Shown piece after piece: positions 32,645 through 42,515 of a DNA stretch of 64,000 nt. This DNA is from an uncultured Clostridia bacterium (lineage in GTDB: Bacteria; Bacillota; Clostridia; Christensenellales; CAG-917): contig CAKQGN010000001.1 of the NCBI GenBank assembly GCA_934233745.1, positions 434,001 through 498,000 on the forward strand, read 5' to 3'. A model generated the notes under the pieces. It saw only the letters and a list, made by a program, of their open reading frames with translations, made no database searches and had not been told where the DNA came from. Position 1 is the first letter of the stretch. Every line of letters starts with the position of its first letter. The position numbers were made by a program, and so were the translations under genes.

Positions 32645-34753
32645 ATGAAACAACTCATTATCGTTGAGTCACCGCACAAGGCAAAGACCATCCAAAAGTA
32701 TTTGGGCAACGACGCCGCGGTGCTTGCGTCCAAAGGCCACGTCTGCGATTTGCCGACACGCTCTTTGGGCATCGACGTGGACAACGGTTTCAAACCGCAG
32801 TATATCGTCACGCCGGACAAGGAAGCAACCATAAAACAACTCTCTCAGGCAGTCAAAAAGTATGACAAAGTTTATCTCGCAACCGACCCCGATCGCGAGG
32901 GAGAAGCTATATCGTGGCATTTGAAAAACACACTGGGAGTGCAAGGCGACAAAGTGCGTATCGAGTTTAACGAGATTTCGCCAAAAGCCGTGCGCGCCGC
33001 TATGGAAAATCCGCGTGAAATCAACATGGATTTGGTCAACTCGCAACAGGCAAGACGAGTGCTCGACCGCCTTGTCGGTTACAAAATTTCGCCCATTCTT
33101 TCAAGAAAGCTCAAACCCAGTCTTTCTGCGGGACGCGTGCAATCCGCAGCACTCAAAATGATTGTGGACAGAGAAAAGGAAATCCGCGATTTCACTCCCG
33201 AAGAATACTGGACTATAAACGCTATGCTCTTGAAAGACGGCGCAAAAAAGACAAAAGCAAATCTTTTTGTTGCTGCGCTCAACGACAAGAACGGCGAGAA
33301 AATTAAGCCCTCTTGCGCGGACGAAGCGTATGCGGTTGCCGACCTTATGAGAAAGTGCGACTATCACGTAGACGACGTGAAAAAGAGCGTGTCTTTTTCA
33401 AAACCCGCACCGCCGTTTACCACGTCCACAATGCAACAAGAGGCGAGCCACAAGCTCAACATGACGGCAGAGCGCACGTCGAGAGTTGCGCAACAACTTT
33501 ACGAGGGCGTCAACATCGAGGGCGAGGGACAACACGCACTCATCACTTACATCCGTACCGACAGCGTGCGTATTTCTCCCGATTTTGCAAAGATCGCTTT
33601 GTCCTTCATTGCCAAGAACTACGGAAGCGAATACGCTCCTAAAACGCAAAACATTTATAAGACCAGCGACAACGCGCAAGACGCGCACGAGGCAATCCGT
33701 CCCATCGACCTCAACCGCACTCCGAAATCTCTCGAAGGCAAGATGGACAGAGACGCGTATAGACTCTACAAACTCGTGTACGAGCGTTTTATGGCCTCGC
33801 AAATGACGCCTGCACAGTTCAACACGATGAGAGTGCATATTCTCGGTGAAAGCGGCGATGAAAAGCTAGGTTTTGTAGTCAAGGGCAAGAGCGTCAAATT
33901 TAAGGGCTTTACCGCCGTGTACTCGGCAACCGTCGAGGAAAACGACGAGGACAAGGAACTCGACACCATGCCCGACCTCAACGAAGGCGAGCATCTTAAT
34001 CTAGACGACGTGGGATGTGAACAAAAGTTTACCAAGCCCCCGGCGAGATACAACGATGCAACGCTTGTCAAAGCACTCGAAGAAAACGGAATCGGACGTC
34101 CCAGCACGTACGCAAGCATAATTTCCGTCATCGCAAAGCGCGAGTACACCGAAAAGCAACAAAAATCAATCGTCCCCACGCAACTGGGCGAGGCGGTGTG
34201 CGAATACATGGAAAAGAATTTCCCGGATATTATGAACCTCAACTTTACCGCTCGTCTGGAAGGCGCGTTGGATAAGGTTGCGGACGGCAAGCAACAATGG
34301 CAAGAACTTATCGGAGCGTTCTATCCGCGCCTTATGAAGTTTGTCGAGCGTGCCGCAAAACAGGGCGGCGGAAACTATTTGCCCGACGAAGAAAGCGACG
34401 AGATTTGCGACAAGTGCGGCGCAAAAATGGTGGTTCGTCACGGCAAATACGGTCCTTTCCTTGCTTGCCCCAACTATCCGAAGTGCAAAAACATCAAACG
34501 CATCGTCGAAGTTGTCGGCAAATGCCCCAAGTGCGGCGGAGACGTGAGTAAACACACCTCCAAAGCAGGCAAAACTTTTTACGGTTGCACCAACTATCCC
34601 AAATGCGATTTCATCAGCTGGGATGTGCCCGCGCCGTATTTCTGCCCCGATTGCGGCTCGACAATGAAGGTCGTAAAGCGTGACGACAAGACGTACTATG
34701 TATGCACCAATCACGGCTGCAAACATAGAGAACTTGTCAAAGAAGAAGAGTAA
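32645..34753 (+). CDS. topA: DNA topoisomerase I
   Basis: Type IA topoisomerase that relaxes negative supercoils. 702 residues: Toprim domain with IVESPHKAKTIQKYLG and DPDREGE, catalytic domain with ITYIRTDSVRIS (active-site Tyr), and three C-terminal C4 zinc ribbons (CDKCG, CPKCGG and CPDCG, each with a CxNYPKC or CTNHGC partner). The ATG at 32645 follows TTAGGAGA; the frame is open further upstream but that lies in repeat DNA. The start codon of the next frame overlaps the stop. Confidence 0.97.
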   Translation: MKQLIIVESPHKAKTIQKYLGNDAAVLASKGHVCDLPTRSLGIDVDNGFKPQYIVTPDKEATIKQLSQAVKKYDKVYLATDPDREGEAISWHLKNTLGVQGDKVRIEFNEISPKAVRAAMENPREINMDLVNSQQARRVLDRLVGYKISPILSRKLKPSLSAGRVQSAALKMIVDREKEIRDFTPEEYWTINAMLLKDGAKKTKANLFVAALNDKNGEKIKPSCADEAYAVADLMRKCDYHVDDVKKSVSFSKPAPPFTTSTMQQEASHKLNMTAERTSRVAQQLYEGVNIEGEGQHALITYIRTDSVRISPDFAKIALSFIAKNYGSEYAPKTQNIYKTSDNAQDAHEAIRPIDLNRTPKSLEGKMDRDAYRLYKLVYERFMASQMTPAQFNTMRVHILGESGDEKLGFVVKGKSVKFKGFTAVYSATVEENDEDKELDTMPDLNEGEHLNLDDVGCEQKFTKPPARYNDATLVKALEENGIGRPSTYASIISVIAKREYTEKQQKSIVPTQLGEAVCEYMEKNFPDIMNLNFTARLEGALDKVADGKQQWQELIGAFYPRLMKFVERAAKQGGGNYLPDEESDEICDKCGAKMVVRHGKYGPFLACPNYPKCKNIKRIVEVVGKCPKCGGDVSKHTSKAGKTFYGCTNYPKCDFISWDVPAPYFCPDCGSTMKVVKRDDKTYYVCTNHGCKHRELVKEEE

Positions 34754-34809
34754 TGTGCGCTTGCGGCAGTGATATCCTCTTTCTCGATGATAAAAATAAT
34801 GCAAAAACT

Positions 34810-36114
34810 ATGAGCAAACGAATTGTCAAAATTATAGGCGGTGGTCTTGCAGGGTGCGAAAGCGCGTTGCAACTGCTCAAAAGAGGTTTCGCCGTCAAAA
34901 TGTATGAGATGCGCCCCGAAAAAACCACAGGTGCGCACAAAAGCGATTCGCTTGCCGAACTTGTTTGTTCAAATTCGCTCAAATCAACCGAGCCTACAAC
35001 GGCTTCGGGGCTTTTGAAAGAGGAACTTGACATACTCGGTTGCGCATTGTTGCCTTTGGCAAGAGAGTGCGCCGTTCCGAGCGGTAGCGCATTGTCGGTG
35101 GACCGAGTTTTGTTTTCGAAAGCGGTTGAGAGGGAGCTAAACGCATACCCCGATTTCACGCTCGTGAGAGAAGAGGTGACTTCGCTTGACGAAGATATCC
35201 CCACAATCGTTGCAAGCGGTCCGCTCACAAGCGACGCACTTGCCGAGCAGGTGGGGAAAATTACCGGGAAAGACAGACTGTTTTTCTATGACGCAATCGC
35301 GCCTATCGTGGATTTTGACAGCATAGATATGCAAAAAGCCTATTTTGGCGGCAGATACGGCAAGGGGGGAGAGGACTATCTCAACCTGCCCATGCAAAAG
35401 GAAGAATACGAGCGTTTTTACAACGAGCTTGTCAATGCCAAAACCGTCTTGCTTCACGACTTTGAAAAGAGCGAGCTTTTCGACGGGTGCATGCCCATAG
35501 AAGAAATGGCAAAACGAGGCAGCGACACAATCCGTTTCGGTCCGTTGAAGCCCATAGGGCTTCGCAATCCGAACACGGGCGAAAAAGCCTATGCGGTGGT
35601 GCAATTGCGCAAGGAAAACGTTGCAGGCGATTGCTACAACCTCGTGGGATTCCAAACCAACCTCACATACGGAGAGCAAAAGAGGGTTTTCAGCCTGATT
35701 CCCGCGCTCGAACATGCCGAATTTATCCGCTATGGAGTTATGCACAGGAACACATACATAAACGCTCCGGGGGTGCTTGAAAAGACATTCAGAGTCAAGG
35801 GCTACAGACCTTTGTACATCGCAGGGCAACTGTCGGGAGTGGAAGGATATGTCGAAAGCATAATGAGCGGTATGATTGCGGCGCAGGCACTTGCGTGCGA
35901 GCTTGATGGCAAAAAGTACACCGTTCCGAGCAATGTCACGATAATAGGCTCGCTTTGCGAATACGTGTCGACGCGTGCGTTGGATTTCAAGCCTATGAAC
36001 GCCAATTTCGGCATATTGCCGCCGATCGAGGGCATCAAAGACAAAGCGAAACGAAAAGCAGAATACAACAAAAGATCTCTTGAAGCAATGCGATTATTGA
36101 ATAATAACGAATAA
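34810..36114 (+). CDS. trmFO: Folate-dependent tRNA m5U54 methyltransferase TrmFO
   Basis: FAD enzyme that methylates U54 of tRNA using methylene-THF. 434 residues, the usual length, starting MSKRIVKIIGGGLAGCESA with the GxGxxG FAD fold, then YEMRPEKTTGAHKSD and LVCSNSLKS, all diagnostic. An ATG at 34753 overlapping the topA stop would add 19 atypical residues; the ATG at 34810 is preferred though its ribosome site is weak. Confidence 0.95.
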   Translation: MSKRIVKIIGGGLAGCESALQLLKRGFAVKMYEMRPEKTTGAHKSDSLAELVCSNSLKSTEPTTASGLLKEELDILGCALLPLARECAVPSGSALSVDRVLFSKAVERELNAYPDFTLVREEVTSLDEDIPTIVASGPLTSDALAEQVGKITGKDRLFFYDAIAPIVDFDSIDMQKAYFGGRYGKGGEDYLNLPMQKEEYERFYNELVNAKTVLLHDFEKSELFDGCMPIEEMAKRGSDTIRFGPLKPIGLRNPNTGEKAYAVVQLRKENVAGDCYNLVGFQTNLTYGEQKRVFSLIPALEHAEFIRYGVMHRNTYINAPGVLEKTFRVKGYRPLYIAGQLSGVEGYVESIMSGMIAAQALACELDGKKYTVPSNVTIIGSLCEYVSTRALDFKPMNANFGILPPIEGIKDKAKRKAEYNKRSLEAMRLLNNNE

Positions 36115-36140
36115 TTGCAAGTGAGCATTGCTCACGATAT

Positions 36141-36169
36141 TTGGGACTATCCCGAAAAAACGATATAAT
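36141..36169 (+). promoter_or_regulatory. Promoter of hslVU
   Basis: TTGGGA (36141-36146), 17-nt spacer, TATAAT (36164-36169). A GTGAGCATTGCTCAC hairpin (36121-36135) lies just upstream. Confidence 0.7.
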
Positions 36170-36186
36170 TTTGGAGGAATACACTT

Positions 36187-36723
36187 ATGGTGGAATTTCG
36201 CGGAACTACTATATGCGCCGTAAGACGCAACGGTCAAACTGCCGTTGCAGGCGACGGACAAGTTACAATGGGCGAAAACGTTATTATGAAAGGAAATGCC
36301 GTCAAGGTCAAACGCATCTACAACGACAAAGTGGTGGTCGGCTTTGCAGGCTCGGTATCGGACGCTTTCGCATTGAGCGAGAAATTTGAAGCTATGCTTC
36401 AAAAATACAGCGGAAATCTTATGCGCGCGGCGGTCGAGCTTGCCGAACTTTGGCGCAACGACAAGGGCGGCAGACGTCTTGAAGCGTTGCTTATAGCGGC
36501 GGACGCAAACAGCATTTTTGTCATATCCGGCACGGGCGAAGTTATCGAACCCGAAAACGGAATCGTGGCAATCGGAAGCGGCGGAAATTACGCTTTGGCA
36601 GCGGCTCGCGCTCTTGCGGACGCAACGGATCTGAGCGCAAAAGACATTGCGTACAAAGCACTCAAAATCGCAAGCGAGATTTGCGTCTACACCAACGACC
36701 ATATAACGGTCGAAACCGTTTGA
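36187..36723 (+). CDS. hslV: ATP-dependent protease subunit HslV (ClpQ)
   Basis: Proteolytic subunit of HslUV, 178 residues, proteasome beta-type fold. The catalytic Thr is expected after the short propeptide MVEFRG (TTICAVRRNG follows). GDGQVTMG and GSGGNYALAAARAL are family signatures. GGAGG precedes the ATG. hslU begins 10 nt after its stop. Confidence 0.96.
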   Translation: MVEFRGTTICAVRRNGQTAVAGDGQVTMGENVIMKGNAVKVKRIYNDKVVVGFAGSVSDAFALSEKFEAMLQKYSGNLMRAAVELAELWRNDKGGRRLEALLIAADANSIFVISGTGEVIEPENGIVAIGSGGNYALAAARALADATDLSAKDIAYKALKIASEICVYTNDHITVETV

Positions 36724-36733
36724 GAGGTGAATT

Positions 36734-38071
36734 ATGGATTCAAACGTTTTAACCCCGAAACAAATAGTTGCCGAACTCGACAGATATATCATCGGTCAGC
36801 ACGACGCAAAAGTCGCCGTGGCTATCGCGCTTCGCAACAGATATAGAAGAAGCAGACTTCCCGAGGAAATGAGGGAGGAAATCACGCCCAAAAACATCAT
36901 TATGAAAGGCCCGACGGGCGTCGGAAAGACGGAGATTGCAAGAAGACTCGCAAAAGTCGTCAAAGCTCCGTTTGTAAAGGTCGAGGCAACCAAGTTTACG
37001 GAGGTGGGCTACGTCGGACGCGACGTCGAAAGCATAATCCGCGACCTTGTGGAAGTGTCCATCCGCCTTGTAAAAGACGAAAAGTTCAAAGAGGTTATGC
37101 CCAGAGCAACCGAGATTGCAGAGAATAAACTCTGCGACATTTTGCTCCCCGTGCGCAAAAACGCCGCGGGCGCAACAGAGAAGAGCGACGCTCAACTCAA
37201 AGAGGAGCTTTTGCAAGAAATCCGCGCTGGACATCTTGACGGCATTACAATCGAAATGGAAATCCGTCAACAACCAAAGCCCATTCAACTTCAACCCGGC
37301 AATGCGCCCGGCAACGAAATCGACCTCGGAAGCATATTCGGAGGTATGATGGGCAAAGCTCCCGTCAAAAAGAGAAAACTCACCGTCAAACAAGCCATGG
37401 ATTTTATCGTCAATCAAGAGGCAGAAAAGATGGTGGACCAGGACGCAATCACACAAGAGGCTTTGCAAAGAGCGGAACAGGACGGCGTTGTGTTCCTTGA
37501 CGAAATCGACAAAATCGCCGCAAACGACCAAGGACAACAGGGCGGTCACGACGTATCGCGCGAGGGCGTGCAAAGAGATATACTGCCAATCGTCGAAGGT
37601 AGCACGGTGCAAACAAAATACGGTTCTATCCGCACGGATTTCATTTTGTTTATTGCGGCGGGCGCGTTTCATATCTCTCGTATGGAGGATTTGATTCCCG
37701 AACTTCAAGGCAGATTCCCCATTCGCGTGGAGCTTGACAACCTTACAAAAGATGATTTTGTCAAGATTCTCACAGAGCCCGACAACGCGGTGCTTAAACA
37801 GTACAAGCAACTTTTGGGAGTGGACGGAGTTTCTCTCGATTTTACCGACGACGCGATAGACGAGATTGCTCGCGTTGCTTTCGAGGAAAACGAAAACAGC
37901 GAAAACCTCGGAGCGCGCCGCTTGCATGCCGTGCTCGAAGCACTTCTCAAAGACGTACTTTATGAGGCGGACGACAACGTAACAAAGGAAATCAAGATCG
38001 ACAAAGCATATGTTGAGGAACATTTGAGCGTAACTCTCAAAGAGAGAAATTTGCGCAGGTTTATAATCTGA
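36734..38071 (+). CDS. hslU: HslU (ClpY) unfoldase ATPase
   Basis: AAA+ partner of HslV, 445 residues. Walker A GPTGVGKTEIARRLAK, then the pore motif EVGYVGRDVES, an I-domain (about 110-235, variable, with a Gly/Asn-rich stretch), Walker B VVFLDEIDKIA, and the C-terminal LRRFII tail that docks into HslV. GAGGTG precedes the ATG. CodY and XerC, neighbours in Bacillus, are absent. Confidence 0.96.
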   Translation: MDSNVLTPKQIVAELDRYIIGQHDAKVAVAIALRNRYRRSRLPEEMREEITPKNIIMKGPTGVGKTEIARRLAKVVKAPFVKVEATKFTEVGYVGRDVESIIRDLVEVSIRLVKDEKFKEVMPRATEIAENKLCDILLPVRKNAAGATEKSDAQLKEELLQEIRAGHLDGITIEMEIRQQPKPIQLQPGNAPGNEIDLGSIFGGMMGKAPVKKRKLTVKQAMDFIVNQEAEKMVDQDAITQEALQRAEQDGVVFLDEIDKIAANDQGQQGGHDVSREGVQRDILPIVEGSTVQTKYGSIRTDFILFIAAGAFHISRMEDLIPELQGRFPIRVELDNLTKDDFVKILTEPDNAVLKQYKQLLGVDGVSLDFTDDAIDEIARVAFEENENSENLGARRLHAVLEALLKDVLYEADDNVTKEIKIDKAYVEEHLSVTLKERNLRRFII

Positions 38072-38180
38072 ACTTGCCTTTTTTCAATGTGTGTACCGAC
38101 CGCAAGACTATGGCGTTGCGCGGTTGTAATATATGAACGTCGATCAGACTCAATGAAATAAAAAAAATCAGAGGCCTATT

Positions 38181-39431
38181 ATGATAAACATACCCAAAGG
38201 CACAAAAGACATGCTTCCGCAAGAAGCGTACAAGTGGCACTATGTCGAGGACGTCGCAAGAGAAGTTGCGGCTTGCTTCGGGTTTAAGGAAATCCGCACG
38301 CCTATGTTCGAACATACCGAACTGTTTTTGAGAGGCGTGGGAGAAACGACGGATATCGTGACAAAGGAAATGTATACCTTTGACGACAAGGGCGGCAGAA
38401 GCATGACGCTTCGTCCCGAAGGCACGGCAGGCGTCGCTCGTTGCTATATCGAAAACGGCTTGCATCAGGGCGTTTTGCCTATGAAAGCGTACTATATCGC
38501 AAGTATTTTCCGTTATGAGAAACCGCAAAACGGCAGACTTCGCGAACATCATCAATTCGGCGTAGAGTGCTATGGTTCTGATTCGCCGGAAGCAGATGCC
38601 GAGGTTATCACTCTTGCATCGACGTTTTTGAGAAAAGTCGGGCTTAAAAGTCTCGAACTCAACATAAACAGCATAGGTTGCCCGAAGTGCCGCGCCGAAT
38701 ATAACAAAGCACTCAAAGAGTACATCGGCGCAAACTTCCACCTTATGTGCGGTCAATGTCAGGCGAGATTCGAGAAAAATCCGCTTCGAATCCTCGATTG
38801 CAAAGAGGAGAAGTGCAAGGAAATAACCAAAAACGCACCCAAAATCACCGATTATCTTTGTGATGATTGTAAGGCGCATTTCGAGCAAGTGCAACGCATA
38901 TTGACCTCTCTCGGCATCGAATTTAGAGTCAATCCCGGTATTGTTCGCGGACTTGACTATTATACGCGTACCGTTTTCGAGTTTGTTTCCACCGACATAG
39001 GAGCGCAAGGCACGGTATGCGGCGGCGGAAGATACAACAACCTTGTTGAAGAAGTAGGCGGCAAACCCACTCCGGCGGTCGGATTCGGGTTGGGATTGGA
39101 AAGGCTCTTGCTTGTGCTTGAAAACACAAACAATCTTGCCGCCAAAGAGGAATGTACGGACGTTTATATCGCGCCTATGGGCGATAGAGCGCAAGAGATT
39201 GCAAGAAAGCTCGTTTTCGACATGCGCAACGCAGGCATAAAGGCGGAAACCGACATCATGAACAGAGGGCTAAAAGCGCAAATGAAGTACGCAGACCGCA
39301 CGGGAGCAAGGTTCGTGTGCGTGCTTGGCGACGACGAAATCGAAAAGGGTGTCGTCAACGTCAAGAGAATGAGCGATTCCGTCACCGAAGAGTGCCGTAT
39401 AGACGAACTTTGCAGGTATTTTGAAAAATGA
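38181..39431 (+). CDS. hisS: Histidyl-tRNA synthetase
   Basis: Class II synthetase, 416 residues. Motif 2 FRYEKPQNGRLREHHQFG, the histidine loop GGGRYNNLVEEVGGKPTPAVGFG and motif 3 GLGLERLL are intact; a C-terminal anticodon-binding domain (about 325-416) follows. GGTKDMLP-type N-terminus (GTKDMLPQE). AGAGG precedes the ATG. No T-box leader is seen in the 109-bp gap upstream. Confidence 0.96.
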   Translation: MINIPKGTKDMLPQEAYKWHYVEDVAREVAACFGFKEIRTPMFEHTELFLRGVGETTDIVTKEMYTFDDKGGRSMTLRPEGTAGVARCYIENGLHQGVLPMKAYYIASIFRYEKPQNGRLREHHQFGVECYGSDSPEADAEVITLASTFLRKVGLKSLELNINSIGCPKCRAEYNKALKEYIGANFHLMCGQCQARFEKNPLRILDCKEEKCKEITKNAPKITDYLCDDCKAHFEQVQRILTSLGIEFRVNPGIVRGLDYYTRTVFEFVSTDIGAQGTVCGGGRYNNLVEEVGGKPTPAVGFGLGLERLLLVLENTNNLAAKEECTDVYIAPMGDRAQEIARKLVFDMRNAGIKAETDIMNRGLKAQMKYADRTGARFVCVLGDDEIEKGVVNVKRMSDSVTEECRIDELCRYFEK

Positions 39432-39847
39432 CCGAAAGAGGAATGGTTGCAAAAGTTAAAGGCAACAAAGCCACCGTACGTTTTGACAGGCGCAGCGCAT
39501 GCGACAAATGCCATATGTGTGCCACGACAAAAGACGGTATGAAAGTGGAAGTCGTTGTCGAAAATACCCTCGGAGCAAACGTGGGCGATTATGTCGAAGT
39601 CGAAATGGGCGAAAAATACGTGCTTACGGCGGCAGCTATCGTGTATGTTATACCGCTTGTGCTTATCGGTGCGGGTATCGGTATAGGTACGCTCATCAAC
39701 GAGCTTGCGCAAGCCCTGTTTGCCCTCGGCGGACTTATTATAGGCTTTGTCATCGCAATCTTGCTCGACAGACTTGTAATTCGTAAAAAGAAGGGCTTTG
39801 TTCCGACCATGAAGGCAATTTGCACCGAAACAACCGAAAACGGCTGA
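39428..39847 (+). CDS. RseC/MucC-family membrane protein
   Basis: 139 residues, overlapping hisS by 4 bases. A small N-terminal beta domain with CDKCHMC (a Cys cluster as in RseC) is followed by two membrane helices (about 58-80 and 85-108). RseC-type proteins in Clostridia often accompany Rnf or redox systems; their role is unclear. Placement between hisS and trxA gives no firm function. Confidence 0.85.
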   Translation: MTERGMVAKVKGNKATVRFDRRSACDKCHMCATTKDGMKVEVVVENTLGANVGDYVEVEMGEKYVLTAAAIVYVIPLVLIGAGIGIGTLINELAQALFALGGLIIGFVIAILLDRLVIRKKKGFVPTMKAICTETTENG

Positions 39848-39876
39848 AAGAAATAATATCACATAAGGAGTAATGT

Positions 39877-40194
39877 ATGTCAGATTATATCACTTTGAAC
39901 GAGCAAAATTTTGACGAAGTGACGTCCAAGGGCGTTGCGCTTGTGGATTTTTGGGCAACCTGGTGCGGTCCTTGCAAAATGATGGCACCGAATGTCGATG
40001 ATATCGCAACACAGTATAAAGGACGAGTTGCCGTCGGCAAAGTCGATGTCGACGAGTGTCCCTCTCTTGCGGAGCGTTTCGGCATTATGTCCATTCCCAC
40101 TCTTATCGTCTTTAAGGACGGAGAGAAAAAGGAAGTGCTTGTCGGGTATCGACTCACAATGCAAATAGCAGAGGTTTTGAACAGATACCTTTGA
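39877..40194 (+). CDS. trxA: Thioredoxin
   Basis: 105-residue thioredoxin with the active site WATWCGPCKMMAP and the cis-Pro segment MSIPTLIVFKDG. A strong AAGGAG site precedes the ATG. No thioredoxin reductase is in the window. Confidence 0.96.
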   Translation: MSDYITLNEQNFDEVTSKGVALVDFWATWCGPCKMMAPNVDDIATQYKGRVAVGKVDVDECPSLAERFGIMSIPTLIVFKDGEKKEVLVGYRLTMQIAEVLNRYL

Positions 40195-40322
40195 GAGTCG
40201 AGTCTTTTGATTGCACCCGACACAAAAATTTGAAAGACAAAACTATGTTTTGACATATCGGCGGCTTTGCTCGAAGGCTTTGCTTTGCCGAAAAAAAACA
40301 CATTTAAGGCGGAACACGACAG

Positions 40323-41579
40323 ATGATTGATTTGAAAAGTATAAAGCAAGTCGATCCCGAGCTTTACGAGTCAATGCTCAAGGAGCTGGATCGTCAACAA
40401 CATAATCTCGAACTTATCGCAAGCGAAAATATCGTATCCGAAGCGGTGCTTGCCGCGGCAGGAACATTTTATACCAACAAGTATGCAGAGGGTTACCCCG
40501 GCAAGAGATATTACGGCGGTTGCGAATACGTGGACGTTGCAGAGGAACTTGCAATCGAACGTGCAAAAAAACTCTTCGGAGTCAAGTATGCAAACGTGCA
40601 ACCTCATTGCGGTTCAAACGCAAACTTTGCGGCGTATTATGCGCTTTTGAACAGCGGTGACACTATTCTGGGAATGACGCTGGCGGACGGCGGACATCTC
40701 ACGCACGGCGCAAAAGTCAATATGAGCGGAAAACTTTTCAACTGCGTCGGCTACGGCATCGACCCCGAAACCGAACTCATCAACTATGACGAAGTTCGCC
40801 GCATTGCGCTCGAATGCAAACCAAAACTCATTGTGGCGGGCGCAAGCGCATATCCGAGATTTATCGACTACAAGAAGTTCAGAGAGATTGCAGATGAGGT
40901 CGGCGCATACCTTATGGCTGACATCGCTCACGTTGCAGGTATGGTTGCGGTAGGTCTGCATCCGAGTCCTGTCGGATATGCGCACGTTATTACAACAACG
41001 ACGCACAAGACGTTGAGAGGCCCAAGAGGCGGTCTCATTCTTTGCGATGACGAGGAAATCGCAAAGAAGATAAACAAAGCAATTTTCCCGGGCAGCCAAG
41101 GCGGCCCCCTAATGCATATTATAGCCGCAAAGGCGATCGCTTTCAAAGAGGCTCTTTCTCCCGATTTTAAGGAGTATCAAGCCCAAATCCTCAAAAACGC
41201 AAAAGTAATGGCGGACAGACTTATGCAAAGAGGTTTGCGCCTGGTCAGCGGCGGTACGGACAACCATATGATGCTCATAAACCTTGTCGGAAGCGGCGTC
41301 AACGGGAAACAACTCGAAACTTGGCTCGATATGGCGCACATCACCGCAAACAAGAATTCCGTGCCGAACGAGCCGTTGTCGCCTTCGCTCACAAGCGGTT
41401 TGAGAGTCGGCACGCCCGCAGTCACGACAAGAGGTATGAAAGAGGACGATATGGTCAAGATTGCCGACATGATTGCGGATCTTGTCGAGGGTGGAGAGAG
41501 CGCGATCGAATCCGTCAAGGCCCGCGCGATTGCGCTTTGCGACGAGCATCCTATCTACAAGGACGCCGTGATGCTTTGA
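40323..41579 (+). CDS. glyA: Serine hydroxymethyltransferase
   Basis: PLP enzyme converting serine and THF to glycine and methylene-THF. 418 residues; the PLP lysine lies in TTTTHKTLRGPRGG, and LIASENIVSEAVL, YAEGYPGKRYYGG are typical. AAGGCGG precedes the ATG. It ends inside the 3' end of the convergent gene on the other strand (29-bp overlap). TrmFO, upstream in the window, uses its product. Confidence 0.97.
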   Translation: MIDLKSIKQVDPELYESMLKELDRQQHNLELIASENIVSEAVLAAAGTFYTNKYAEGYPGKRYYGGCEYVDVAEELAIERAKKLFGVKYANVQPHCGSNANFAAYYALLNSGDTILGMTLADGGHLTHGAKVNMSGKLFNCVGYGIDPETELINYDEVRRIALECKPKLIVAGASAYPRFIDYKKFREIADEVGAYLMADIAHVAGMVAVGLHPSPVGYAHVITTTTHKTLRGPRGGLILCDDEEIAKKINKAIFPGSQGGPLMHIIAAKAIAFKEALSPDFKEYQAQILKNAKVMADRLMQRGLRLVSGGTDNHMMLINLVGSGVNGKQLETWLDMAHITANKNSVPNEPLSPSLTSGLRVGTPAVTTRGMKEDDMVKIADMIADLVEGGESAIESVKARAIALCDEHPIYKDAVML

Positions 41580-42132
41580 GAAGACAATAAAGCGATGAAA
41601 TAATTTCGTAACCTGCAAACGCAACGGGAGAGAATATCTCTCGTTGCGGTTTTTCTTTTATAAGAGGTGACGATTCGTTCGGACGTATATTGCAATTTTC
41701 TTTTTCGGTGTTATCTTTTGAGTTAACGTTGTCGGTGCTATTGGGAGCGTCGGCGTTTTGATTGGCTTTGCCGTCCGCTTTCGGCTTTTGCATAAGCGAC
41801 ATTACAAGGGGAAGCATAGAAGCCATATCGGCTTTGCCGTTTTGCATGTTTCCCAACAGCGCGAGCATGGGATTTTGCGATGAAAGGTTTTTTAGCAAAT
41901 CGGATTTTGTATCGCTTTGATTTTCTTTTTTTGAAAAATCCAACCGAATTTGCTCGCCAATGCCGTTTTGCCGAACAAAAGCGGGCATTTCGATAGATTT
42001 ATCGTTTTGCGCACAAACATGCGTCGATTGGGCGTCTGAGGGCTTTTGCGACATTGTTTGCGCTATATTCCCGTCGTTTTTTTGAGAGAAAAGTTGCATA
42101 AGCGTTGAAATCGTGTTCATATCCAAATTCAT
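41551..42132 (-). CDS. Hypothetical Gln/Asn/Ser-rich protein
   Basis: 193 residues, not recognised. N-terminus MNLDMNTISTLMQLFSQ; a middle part LLKNLSSQNPMLALLGNMQNGKADMASMLPLVMSLMQK is Met/Leu-rich and helical, the rest is polar and probably disordered. An AGGTGG site lies before the start on the minus strand, and the plus strand is empty here, so it is probably real. It diverges from the 42189 gene, also small and polar; the two may share regulation. Confidence 0.65.
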   Translation of the reverse strand: MNLDMNTISTLMQLFSQKNDGNIAQTMSQKPSDAQSTHVCAQNDKSIEMPAFVRQNGIGEQIRLDFSKKENQSDTKSDLLKNLSSQNPMLALLGNMQNGKADMASMLPLVMSLMQKPKADGKANQNADAPNSTDNVNSKDNTEKENCNIRPNESSPLIKEKPQREIFSPVAFAGYEIISSLYCLLKASRRPCR

Positions 42133-42188
42133 AGTCCACCTGTCACAACCATTTTATGCGTTCATATATTGAATGTGCGGAGGATTTT

Positions 42189-42506
42189 ATGAACTTTTAC
42201 GACTTCAACGGAATGAACGGTTCAAGCGAACAAGGATACAATCGATCGCACAATGCGCGTGCCTCACAAGATAATAGGGGAGAGCAAAATAGACCGAAAG
42301 AGTCTTTTGAGGATAAATTTGCCACTTATTCGCAAAAAAGCGAGGAGGAACTTATGGCGCAACTTGCCGACGTTGCGAAACGTATGAAAGCGCAGGGAAC
42401 GTTCGATCCTCAATCCCTTGAAAATCTGTACAATACGGCGTATCCCATGTTAAACGATGAGCAAAGGCGCAGGATGAGGGGCATTATCGATATGCTCGAG
42501 GCTTGA
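42189..42506 (+). CDS. Hypothetical small protein, C-terminal helical hairpin
   Basis: 105 residues, not recognised. The N-terminal half is Asn/Gln/Ser-rich and disordered; the C-terminal half (EEELMAQLADVAKRMKAQGTFDPQSLENLYNTAY and onward) is a helical bundle. GGAGG precedes the ATG at 42189; the frame is open to 42156 but without a ribosome site. It lies 9 bp before the protease gene, so it is likely co-expressed with it. Confidence 0.7.
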   Translation: MNFYDFNGMNGSSEQGYNRSHNARASQDNRGEQNRPKESFEDKFATYSQKSEEELMAQLADVAKRMKAQGTFDPQSLENLYNTAYPMLNDEQRRRMRGIIDMLEA

Positions 42507-42515
42507 CGAGGCGTT

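Noticed and set aside
36749..38023. 424-residue minus-strand frame opposite hslU
   Set aside because: Antisense to a fully conserved gene; composition is that of a shadow frame.
38072..38180. T-box leader before hisS
   Set aside because: The gap is only 109 bp and lacks the T-box sequence and specifier stem.
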